61,644 bases of DNA from Rhizobiales bacterium 64-17 (lineage in GTDB: Bacteria; Pseudomonadota; Alphaproteobacteria; Rhizobiales; Xanthobacteraceae). A program made the position numbers and the translations under genes. The stretch's first letter is position 1. Every line of letters begins with the position of its first letter. The stretch is taken from assembly GCA_001899285.1 (NCBI GenBank), contig MKWA01000003.1:108574-170217 (forward strand), given 5' to 3'. The notes under the pieces were generated by a model. The model had not been told where the DNA came from, searched no databases, and worked only from the letters and a program-made list of their open reading frames with translations. Below are positions 54,233 to 61,644 of the stretch, one piece after another.

Positions 54233-56392
54233 TCAGCGGGTCTTTCGTTTCGCTTTCCACGCCGCATACCAGCCGGCAAACCGTCCGGCCTGCGTGCCGT
54301 CGTTCTGCCACGCCGCGTAGACTGAGCCTTCGGCCGAGAACAGCAGCACCGCATCGAGGCCGCGCGCGCGGCGCAGTGTGGCAATGGCGTGTTCGGCCGT
54401 CTGCGCGATCGGCCCGCCGACATTGAATGACGTATTCACCGCGATCTCGACGCCGATGCGGCGGCCGAGCGCCTTGAGATAGGCGTGGATCAGCGGATCG
54501 GCGTTTTCGCGCACGATCTGGATGCGGCCGGTGCCGTCGGCATGGATCACCGAAGGGATGACGTTATGCGCTTCGGGCTTCGCCTGCGCCGTCAACACCA
54601 TGTAGTTGTAGGCATTGTAGTCGCCGTCCGCCGCGCCGTCGGAGAGTTGAAACCATCGCTCCGCCGCCTCGCGCGTCATCATCGGCGCGAGCGGGCGGAT
54701 CGCTTCGCGGAATTTCACCTGGGCGTTGAGCAGTTCGCGCGTCTTCGGGTTGCGCGGATTGGCGAGGATCGAGCGGTGGCCGAGCGCGCGTGGGCCGGTC
54801 TCGGCCGCGCCCTGCATCACCGCGAAGATCGCATCGCGCTCGGTGATGTAGGCCATCATATCGGCGAGCGCATCGCGTTGCGTAGGATCAGCCGTATCAC
54901 CGAGCGTGGTCCAGGCGATGTCCGGCTCGTAGAGCGCGTGACGAATTTCCGCGTCGGTCGGCGCGCTGCCGCAATAGAACGCGTGCTCGGCCGGTGCGCC
55001 GATGCCGGCACCGGCGAGATAGGCGCCCATGAAAGCCGCGCCGATGGTGACGCCGGCGTCGTTCGGTGTCGGCGGCACCCAGAGATGCAATCGCGCGTCG
55101 CGGCCGAGCGCGTTGCGATAGAAGTGCCGGTCGAAACGGTCGAGCATGCGCATATTGCCGAGCGCGTTGAGCCCGATGCCGCCGGTGAGGATCAGCCGGT
55201 CGATGCCAGTCGTGCGGATGACGTGCTCGACCACGTGGAACAGCGCATCCTCGAACACGAGTTGCGTCGCGGCTGCCTTGTCGACGCGCTCCTGCGTCGT
55301 CGCGCTGTGAGCGATATCGTCGACGCTGAGCACGGCGTCGGGATTCCACATGTCCTTGAGTGCGATCGGCGCGCCGAGAATGCGTGTGAGCGCGGGCGTA
55401 TAGGGATTGTTGAACAGGCTGCGGTGCCAGTTGGCGAGGGTTCGGTTGAGTTGTACCGCGCCGTTCTGGCCGAGGACGAAGATGTCCTTCAGCTGCGCGT
55501 AATACGGATTGGTAGCGCGGTCGCTGTTGCCGTAGGCGGTCGCGCCCATGTAGCGGCCTTCGCTCGACAGCCAGGTCCAGCCGCCCTGGGTCGAACTGAT
55601 GACCGCGTAGAAGATGCCGAGGCTATCGAACAGGCTGTCGTTGCCGAACACGCGCTCCATGCGGGCGCTGCCGTCGGCGTCGCGGTCGCAGCGGTAGAGC
55701 GAGATCGAGCCCATATCGCCGAGGCCGTCGAGCACGCAAACCATCACCGGTCCCGGCGTCTGCGCGAACGGCGAGGCGGCATACGAGAACCACGCATGGT
55801 TGTCGTGGTGCGGCACGCCGATGATAGGCACCGGCGCGGGGAGGTCCAGCACCTGCGCGATGCGCCGCGCGGAACGGGTACCCTGATCGAGATGGCGCAT
55901 GTTGAACGCCGGTGTCTCGGTGGTCGAGACCATGCCGAAACTCGCCGGCGCTTCCTCGCAGCCGGTCTTGATCAGCGTCGCGCCGAGCACCGGATAGTCC
56001 CATGAGGCAAACCAGGCATCGATCCGCTCCGGCGTGAGGTCCATCGCCTGCAACTGCCGGTGCAGCGCCCGCAGCGCATGTTCCGGAAACCGCGTCGTGT
56101 GCTTCTCGCCGGAGAAACGCTCTTCCTCGTTGTTGCAGATCAGTTCCGGCCCGCCGTCGCGGGTGACGCGCACCAGCGCGACGCCGGAATTGTGCGAGCC
56201 GGCGGTGCCGAGGCCGGCAAGATAGAGCGTCTCGCCGCGCGCGAGCTTGTCGCGCAGCCGCGCCAGCGTTTCGCGCGCAACGTCGCTGTCGAGGCGGTGG
56301 ATGTTCCGCTTCGCGTAGAACCGCGTGAACAGCGGCAGCGCGAGGCGGAAGCCGGCGGCGCCGAAGCGGGGAAAGCGGGGACCGGTACGCAT
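54233..56392 (-). CDS. Carbamoyltransferase, NodU/CmcH/TobZ family
   Basis: A 719-residue enzyme expected to move a carbamoyl group from carbamoyl phosphate to a hydroxyl of a small molecule or glycan. The N-terminal Kae1-like domain has HNSGVAL, NEEERFSGEKH, the metal motif HHDNHAW and GGIGLNALGN; the C-terminal YrdC-like part has TGPRALGHRSI, and VNTSFN near the end. Start 56392 is preferred; the frame is open to 56464 with no conserved sequence. No nod, antibiotic or polysaccharide genes adjoin it, so the acceptor is unknown. Confidence 0.9.
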   Translation of the reverse strand: MRTGPRFPRFGAAGFRLALPLFTRFYAKRNIHRLDSDVARETLARLRDKLARGETLYLAGLGTAGSHNSGVALVRVTRDGGPELICNNEEERFSGEKHTTRFPEHALRALHRQLQAMDLTPERIDAWFASWDYPVLGATLIKTGCEEAPASFGMVSTTETPAFNMRHLDQGTRSARRIAQVLDLPAPVPIIGVPHHDNHAWFSYAASPFAQTPGPVMVCVLDGLGDMGSISLYRCDRDADGSARMERVFGNDSLFDSLGIFYAVISSTQGGWTWLSSEGRYMGATAYGNSDRATNPYYAQLKDIFVLGQNGAVQLNRTLANWHRSLFNNPYTPALTRILGAPIALKDMWNPDAVLSVDDIAHSATTQERVDKAAATQLVFEDALFHVVEHVIRTTGIDRLILTGGIGLNALGNMRMLDRFDRHFYRNALGRDARLHLWVPPTPNDAGVTIGAAFMGAYLAGAGIGAPAEHAFYCGSAPTDAEIRHALYEPDIAWTTLGDTADPTQRDALADMMAYITERDAIFAVMQGAAETGPRALGHRSILANPRNPKTRELLNAQVKFREAIRPLAPMMTREAAERWFQLSDGAADGDYNAYNYMVLTAQAKPEAHNVIPSVIHADGTGRIQIVRENADPLIHAYLKALGRRIGVEIAVNTSFNVGGPIAQTAEHAIATLRRARGLDAVLLFSAEGSVYAAWQNDGTQAGRFAGWYAAWKAKRKTR

Positions 56393-56488
56393 GGGTGAGG
56401 TGTCGGGAATCCGCGCAACAGAAAAAGGCCCGGCCGGACTAGCATTGTCCGGGCAGGGCCGCAAAGCACCGCGGTCGTGGAGGCGGGG

Positions 56489-57769
56489 TTAGAGCGCGCC
56501 GAGCCGTTCGCCGGCCTTCAGGAACCTGGTCGGATTGACCGCTTCGTCGTTGATGCGGGTTTCGTAATGCAGATGCGGGCCGGTGGAGCGGCCGGTCGAG
56601 CCGATGCGACCGACGATATCGCCGATCTTGATATGCTGGCCGACGCGTACGTCGATCTGTGACATGTGGCCGTAGCGGGTCGAGAACTGGTTGCCGTGGT
56701 CGATCTCGACCATTTTGCCGTAGCCGCCGTTCCAGCCGGCGGTGACGACGGTGCCAGCGGCGGTGGCGCGCACCGGATCGCCGGTGTCGCCGCGCATGTC
56801 CATGCCGGTGTGCATTGCCGGACGCCCGAGGAACGGATCGGAGCGCACGCCGAACGGGGAGCTCACATCGATCTCGCCGGTGATCGGCTTGCGCACCGGA
56901 ACATGCACGAGGATGCGCGAATAGCGGTCCGCCTGCGCGCGTGCGAGCGCGACGCGATAGACCAACTGGTTGAATTGGTCGGCCCCGGCGCGCGGCGGCT
57001 TCACCGGCACGAACGGGCCGCCGACCGCGTCAGCGGCCTTGGCCTTGGCGGGGTTGACGCCGAGATCGGCGAGCACGCCACGCATATTGCGCGCGCGCGT
57101 ATCAAATTTCTCCTCCATGCCGGTCAGCGCGCCGATCTGGCGTTTCTCGACACGCTCCATGGAATGTTCGGCGCGTACCAGCGCGCCCTCGATGCCGCCG
57201 GACAGCGCACGGCCGAGTTTGCCGGTGAGCGAGGCGCGGCGATCCGGCGTCGTCGCCGGGGCCGGATCGTCGTCGGAGATCGGTGACGGCTTGGCGCGCT
57301 CCGGGTGGCCGCGGCGCGGGATCGAGCCGGTGACGAGATCGCCGGAGCCGAACGCTGCGCTGCGCTGTTCCAGCGTCTGCTGGCGGCGCATCAGCGCCTC
57401 GACCTTGCGCTCGACCTGCTCCTGGTCGAGCAACTGCCGGCTGGCGATGCGGTCGACCTGGCTGCGCAGTTCGGCGATGCGGTCCTCATAGGCAAACTGC
57501 ATCTCCGCCTGCCGGCCGATCAGGCGCGAGAGGACGTTGTCCTTGAACGCGAAATAGGTGCCGGTGCCGAGCGTCCAGACGCCCATCACCACCAGCGTGC
57601 CGACCACGATCCAGAACGCGACCGGTCCGATCCGGACCTGCCGGCCGTGATGGACCAGGGTGTAGTCATGGTTTGCCCGGTGGCGCGGCGCGCCTTCATG
57701 GGGTGCGCGCTGCTGGGGCGCGGCGGCGGGCTGGGCAGGGTAGTAGTAGGGGGACGGCAGGTGGGACAT
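56489..57769 (-). CDS. M23 family peptidase with membrane anchor and coiled coil
   Basis: A 426-residue cell-wall endopeptidase or EnvC/MepM-type protein. Pro/Tyr/Ala-rich cytoplasmic N-terminus, one membrane helix (IGPVAFWIVVGTLVVMGVW, about 54-72), a coiled coil (about 85-140), a linker, and the C-terminal LytM domain with the zinc motif HTGMDMRG and GPHLHYE, both intact. GGGAG precedes the ATG at 57769. It is 96 nt upstream of the carbamoyltransferase in the same direction. Confidence 0.93.
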   Translation of the reverse strand: MSHLPSPYYYPAQPAAAPQQRAPHEGAPRHRANHDYTLVHHGRQVRIGPVAFWIVVGTLVVMGVWTLGTGTYFAFKDNVLSRLIGRQAEMQFAYEDRIAELRSQVDRIASRQLLDQEQVERKVEALMRRQQTLEQRSAAFGSGDLVTGSIPRRGHPERAKPSPISDDDPAPATTPDRRASLTGKLGRALSGGIEGALVRAEHSMERVEKRQIGALTGMEEKFDTRARNMRGVLADLGVNPAKAKAADAVGGPFVPVKPPRAGADQFNQLVYRVALARAQADRYSRILVHVPVRKPITGEIDVSSPFGVRSDPFLGRPAMHTGMDMRGDTGDPVRATAAGTVVTAGWNGGYGKMVEIDHGNQFSTRYGHMSQIDVRVGQHIKIGDIVGRIGSTGRSTGPHLHYETRINDEAVNPTRFLKAGERLGAL

Positions 57770-57864
57770 CGACGCTCCCTGCCGGACTGACATCACCGGC
57801 GGACACGATTCGATATCAACCGGTCGTGGTTAAAAATCCGGAAACGGTTTTCCGGCGTTTGCGG

Positions 57865-58380
57865 CTATTTCGCCGTAACCCCTTTGGCGGCCGCCTGAAC
57901 CTCCGCCAGCACCTCCTCGGCATGGCCGGGGACTTTCACCTTGGGCCAGATCCGGATGACCTTGCCGTCGGGGCCGATCAGCACCGTCTTGCGGATCACA
58001 CCCATGAAGGTCCGGCCGTACATCGATTTCTTGCCCCAGGCGCCATAGTCCGTGAGCATCGCCTTGCCCTCGTCGCTGGCGAGCGGGACCGTCAGGTCGT
58101 GCTTGTCGCGGAATTTGTCGAGAGCGGAGACCGGATCGGCCGAGACTCCGAGCACATCGGCGTTGAGCTTGGCGAAGCGGGTCTTGAGGCGGGAGAAGTC
58201 CATGGCCTCCTTGGTACAGCCGGAGGTATCCGCCTTCGGATAGAAGTAGAGGACCAGGTAGCGGCCCTTGTAGTCGGCCAGCGAGACCTTGGCGTCGCCG
58301 TCTCGCGGCAGCTTGAACGCGGGGGCGCGGCGGCCCACTTGCGGGCTTCCTTGCGGGTCGGTTGAGGCTGTCGCAGCCAT
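57865..58380 (-). CDS. bcp: Peroxiredoxin, Bcp/PrxQ type
   Basis: Thiol peroxidase of 171 residues with FYPKADTSGCTKEA; peroxidatic C55. The usual resolving cysteine five residues later is absent (Met at that place), so it is probably a one-Cys form that needs an external thiol. Length and fold features (FRDKHDLTVPLASD, GVIRKTVLIGPDGKV) fit the family. It diverges from the AsmA-like gene. Confidence 0.93.
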   Translation of the reverse strand: MAATASTDPQGSPQVGRRAPAFKLPRDGDAKVSLADYKGRYLVLYFYPKADTSGCTKEAMDFSRLKTRFAKLNADVLGVSADPVSALDKFRDKHDLTVPLASDEGKAMLTDYGAWGKKSMYGRTFMGVIRKTVLIGPDGKVIRIWPKVKVPGHAEEVLAEVQAAAKGVTAK

Positions 58381-58591
58381 AAGCTCTCCCTCGTCCTTCG
58401 TGATCTTTCTTGGCGCCTTCCTTTCGTCGTTTTACGCCGGCATTTTGCAGACGGCTACGACCGGGGGCGGGGCCAGTGCCGTCATAGGCGAATCGGCCGC
58501 GGGGGGCGATAGTCGAGGGGGAGTTTTGATCGGCTCGGTCCCGGATGGGGCAGGCGGGCCGATTCTGCGTAGCGAGGCACTCCGGACGGAG

Positions 58592-61500
58592 ATGACGGAC
58601 GGCAACCAGGGTCGCAGACGCGGCCGCCGGCGGTTCAAGGCGATGTGGCGTTTGCACCGGCCCAAGGGGCACGGCGGACGGCGCTCGCGCTTGCGTGTGC
58701 GCCGCCGCCTCCTGGCCGTCGTCCGCTCGCGGCTCGTGCGCCGGATCGCCTATTGCGTCGGCGGCACGGTCGGCGTCGCGGTCCTGCTGGTCGGCGCGCT
58801 GTGGTGGCGTCTCTCCACCGGCCCGATCGAGATGAACTTCGTCACGCCGTGGATCGCCAGCGCCATCGAGGAGAATTTCGGCCGGACCCACAAGGTGGAG
58901 ATCGGCGGCACGCAGATCGAGCGTGACGAGCACGGCCGCGCGGCCTTGCGCATCCGTGACATCGTCGTGCGCGATGCCGACGGTATCGTCGTCGCCAGTG
59001 CGCCGAAAGCGGAAGTCGCGCTGTCCGGCGCGAGCCTGCTCAGCGGACATATCCGCGCCGCCAGTCTCAACCTGGTCGGCGCCGAGATGAAACTGCGCAT
59101 CGAGGAGAACGGCGATATCACCGTGTTCGCCGGCGCCGAGACGCGACCGATCGCCACCGCGCCGGCGCCACCGTTGCCGGCCAAGAAAGCCGCCCCTGCG
59201 GAAGCCACCGCACCGGCCGTTCCGGGGCCTGCGGCACCCGCGTCTCCGCAACGCTCCGGCTACGAAGAACTGGCGGCGCTGCTGTCCTGGGTCGATGGAC
59301 TCGGAGCCAGCGGCCTCGACGGCTACGATCTCTCGCAACTCGGCCTCAAGGGCGGCAATCTGATCGTCGATGACCGGCGCAATGGCAAACGCTGGACGTT
59401 CTCGCGGATCAATCTCAGTCTGACCCGGCCGGCCAATGGCGGCGTCGAATTTCGGCTCGGTTCGGAGAGTGCCGAGCGCCCGTGGCAGATCCGTGCGGCG
59501 GTGGCGCCGACCGCCAACAATCATCGCATCGTCGCACTCGATGCGCACAAGGTATCATCCAAGGATGTGCTGCTGGCGCTGCGGCTCGGCGAGGGGACTT
59601 TCGAGGCCGACCTGCTCCTGTCCATGAGCATCCGTGGCGAGATCGCCGCCGACGGCACGCCGCAGGTCGCCGAGGGCAATGTGCTCGCGGAATCCGGCTA
59701 TATCGCCGATCTCGATGAACAGCCGCCGACGCGCGTGGATATCGATCGCGTGGCGCTGAGCTTTTCGTGGGATGCGGAGCGGCGCGCCTTTGTCATGCCG
59801 TTCCGCATTGTCGCCAGCGACAACCAGATCGCCATGGTGGCGCAGGTTCAGGCCGAGGCGGGACAGTCGGGAATCTGGCATTTCGACATCAACCGCACGC
59901 CGATGATTGATCCGGTGATCCTCGGCACGGTCGCGGCCGGCGGCCCGGAGCCGCTGTCGCTCAATCGCGCCGTGCTGCGCGCGAAGCTTGACGTCAACAA
60001 GCGGCGTCTCGATCTCGAACAACTCGATCTCGGGCGCGTCGACCCGCGTCCCGAGCATAATCTCGGGATCGCCATGTCCGGCTTCCTTGATTATTCGGGA
60101 GCGGAGACGCGCATCTCGCTTGGCCTTGCCGGCACGCGCATGTCGGTCGATTCCGCGTTGCGCATCTGGCCGGTGTTCGTCGCCCCGCATGTGCGCGAAT
60201 GGGCCGAGCAACGGCTGTCCGGCGGCCGGATCGACCGGATGCTGATCGCCATGAACACGACGACGCCGGCGCTCAGTTCGCATGGACCGCCGATGGCGGA
60301 GGATGCCCTCCAGGTGGAAGTGGACACCAATGGCATTTCGTTTCGGCCGGTTGACGGTCTGCCGGCCATCCGCGACGCCGACGTGAATATCCGCGTCACC
60401 GGCGGCACCGCGACGATGACGCTCGGCCGCGGCACCATGGAAGTGTCGCCGGGTCGCAAGCTCAACATCGCCAACGGCCTGTTCGAGATTCCGGACACGC
60501 ATCCGAAAGAACCACAGGCGCGGGCCCGTTTCCGCGTTGACGGCACGCTGCCGGCGGCGGCCGAGCTGTTGACGCTCGAACCGCTGCGCGACAATGGCGT
60601 GCCGGTTGATCCGGCGGCGAGCCGCGGCACCATCGCCGCGCAGGTGCAGTTGTCGCTGCCGCTCGCCAAGACGCTGCCGAAGTCGGCGATCACTTATGCG
60701 GTAACGGCCGACGTCACCAATTTCTCGGTCGACAAGCTGATCTCGGGGCAGAAGGTCGAGGGATCGGCGATGAAGTTGACGATCACGCCGCAGGGATTTC
60801 AGTCGCGCGGCGACGTGAAGATCAACGGCATTCCGGCGCTACTCGAATATCGCAAACCGACAGGCCCGCAGGATGGTGAGATACGTCTTGCGGTGTCGCT
60901 TGATGATGCGGCGCGCGCAAAGCTCGGTTTCGATCTCGGCGCCGCCGTGACCGGCACGATCCCGGTGCGGATGGCGGCGAAGGTCGGTCCGGGATTGCAG
61001 GAGGTGCGCTATGGCGCCGACGCCGACCTGACGAATGTGAAGATCGACAATCTGGTGCCGGGTTGGCTGAAGCCGGCCGGCAAGGCCGCGCGCGCCACCT
61101 TTACCTTTGCCACCGACAAGAGCGGTCTGCATGTCAACGATATCGTCGTCGATGGGCAGGGCATCACCATGCGCGGCGAGCTCGATGTCGATCCGGATGG
61201 CGACATCGTATCGGCGAATTTCCCGGTGCTCGCCCTCAACGAAGGCGACAAGCTGTCGCTCAAGGCGGACCGCACCGGCGATGGTCCGCTGCGGGTGACG
61301 CTGCGCGGCGACGTGGTCGATGGGCGCGGCTTCATCAAGTCGTCGATGTCGAGCTCGGTGCTGGAGGCGAAGGCCAAGCGCAAACCGGCGGATTTCGATG
61401 TCGATGTGAAGATCGCGGCGGTGCTCGGTCACAACGGCGAAGCGTTGCGCGGGCTCGAGTTGAAACTGTCGCGGCGCGGCGGCCAGATCCGCAATTTTGC

Positions 61501-61644
61501 GATGAACGCCAAGATCGGCCGCGATACGCCGTTCATCGGCGACATGCGGCGGCGGCTCGCCAACGGCAAGCCGGTGGTCTATATCGAAACCAGCGATGCC
61601 GGTGCGCTGTTCCGCTTCACCGACGTTTATCCGCGCATGTATGG
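58592..61644 (+). CDS. AsmA/YhdP-like (DUF3971) envelope protein, 3' end cut by window
   Basis: At least 1017 residues are visible and the frame is open at the window end. A strongly basic cytoplasmic N-terminus (Arg-rich to residue 50) precedes one membrane helix at about 52-73, then a long periplasmic region of beta-strand character with repeated I-x-V and L-x-L patterns, as in YhdP, TamB and AsmA proteins, which form bridges for phospholipid movement to the outer membrane. The position near residue 78 (PIEMNFVTPWIASAI) is the typical opening of DUF3971 proteins. Start at ATG 58592; 58643 is an alternative. It continues beyond the window. Confidence 0.85.
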   Translation, partial: MTDGNQGRRRGRRRFKAMWRLHRPKGHGGRRSRLRVRRRLLAVVRSRLVRRIAYCVGGTVGVAVLLVGALWWRLSTGPIEMNFVTPWIASAIEENFGRTHKVEIGGTQIERDEHGRAALRIRDIVVRDADGIVVASAPKAEVALSGASLLSGHIRAASLNLVGAEMKLRIEENGDITVFAGAETRPIATAPAPPLPAKKAAPAEATAPAVPGPAAPASPQRSGYEELAALLSWVDGLGASGLDGYDLSQLGLKGGNLIVDDRRNGKRWTFSRINLSLTRPANGGVEFRLGSESAERPWQIRAAVAPTANNHRIVALDAHKVSSKDVLLALRLGEGTFEADLLLSMSIRGEIAADGTPQVAEGNVLAESGYIADLDEQPPTRVDIDRVALSFSWDAERRAFVMPFRIVASDNQIAMVAQVQAEAGQSGIWHFDINRTPMIDPVILGTVAAGGPEPLSLNRAVLRAKLDVNKRRLDLEQLDLGRVDPRPEHNLGIAMSGFLDYSGAETRISLGLAGTRMSVDSALRIWPVFVAPHVREWAEQRLSGGRIDRMLIAMNTTTPALSSHGPPMAEDALQVEVDTNGISFRPVDGLPAIRDADVNIRVTGGTATMTLGRGTMEVSPGRKLNIANGLFEIPDTHPKEPQARARFRVDGTLPAAAELLTLEPLRDNGVPVDPAASRGTIAAQVQLSLPLAKTLPKSAITYAVTADVTNFSVDKLISGQKVEGSAMKLTITPQGFQSRGDVKINGIPALLEYRKPTGPQDGEIRLAVSLDDAARAKLGFDLGAAVTGTIPVRMAAKVGPGLQEVRYGADADLTNVKIDNLVPGWLKPAGKAARATFTFATDKSGLHVNDIVVDGQGITMRGELDVDPDGDIVSANFPVLALNEGDKLSLKADRTGDGPLRVTLRGDVVDGRGFIKSSMSSSVLEAKAKRKPADFDVDVKIAAVLGHNGEALRGLELKLSRRGGQIRNFAMNAKIGRDTPFIGDMRRRLANGKPVVYIETSDAGALFRFTDVYPRMY

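Noticed and set aside
1-61644. CRISPR arrays, tRNA or rRNA genes, transposases, prophage
   Set aside because: Reading both strands I saw no regularly spaced repeats, no tRNA-like T-loop and acceptor pairs, and no mobile-element proteins; covariance or profile searches could not be run.

Overview
The window is a stretch of alphaproteobacterial chromosome. It is GC-rich and gene-dense, and its gene order fits the Bradyrhizobium/Rhodopseudomonas/Afipia side of the Hyphomicrobiales (Nitrobacteraceae or Xanthobacteraceae). The signs are ppx-rnd-aspS linkage, an NDUFA12/DUF2155/aat/accC/accB/aroQ block, a B12-dependent (class II) ribonucleotide reductase, a ClpS2-type adaptor, an RNase E with a large charged insertion in its S1 domain, and short palindromic intergenic repeats of the kind common in that group. 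No rRNA, tRNA, CRISPR array, transposase or phage gene was seen. This is mainly core chromosome with a few accessory-looking genes.

Layout. 1-8991: exopolyphosphatase (cut by the window edge), RNase D, a thiamine-diphosphate enzyme coupled to a solute-binding protein, aspartyl-tRNA synthetase, and spermidine synthesis (speD, speE). 9098-17203: a redox-type CSS/EAL c-di-GMP phosphodiesterase, DoxX, a 48-residue membrane protein, a glutathione peroxidase with a Tat-like signal, two small exported or membrane proteins, a DUF4892/OmpA protein, clpS, a GFA-fold protein, a Tlde1-domain L,D-transpeptidase-like protein and a small exported protein. 17223-25213: nrdJ with a long leader, a six-bladed Kelch protein, NDUFA12, a DUF2155 protein and aat. 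25397-28944: a two-component island (single-domain receiver, REC-kinase, Rcp1-like receiver, CHASE3 kinase). 29111-31500: accC, accB and aroQ. 31655-36473: a GCS2-type ligase, an exported DsbA-like protein, an M48/TPR protease and an aminotransferase. 36572-44434: an unrecognised exported 550-residue protein, DUF1275, an HtrA-like protease without a signal peptide, a MetE-like protein, FUSC and an aldolase/SDR fusion. 44594-61644: rne, an amidase, PBP1A, a small exported protein, prfB, a NodU-type carbamoyltransferase, an M23 peptidase, a Bcp peroxiredoxin and an AsmA/YhdP-like giant that runs off the end.

Genes that work together. aroQ-accB-accC is one operon of shikimate and fatty-acid precursor enzymes. 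The CHASE3 kinase, its receiver and the REC-kinase overlap or nearly touch, so they form one signalling operon. The amidase, PBP1A, M23 peptidase and Tlde1-domain protein all act on peptidoglycan. rne, prfB, aspS, aat and clpS belong to RNA and protein turnover or translation; aat and clpS are both parts of the N-degron pathway.

Most notable points: a textbook +1 programmed frameshift in prfB; a palindromic repeat whose edge coincides with the stop codon of two unrelated genes; a hairpin terminator for nrdJ lying inside the start of the next reading frame; a roughly 290-nt structured nrdJ leader behind a good promoter; and an unrecognised, disulfide-compatible exported protein at 36572-38224. 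I saw no clearly novel defence or mobile system.
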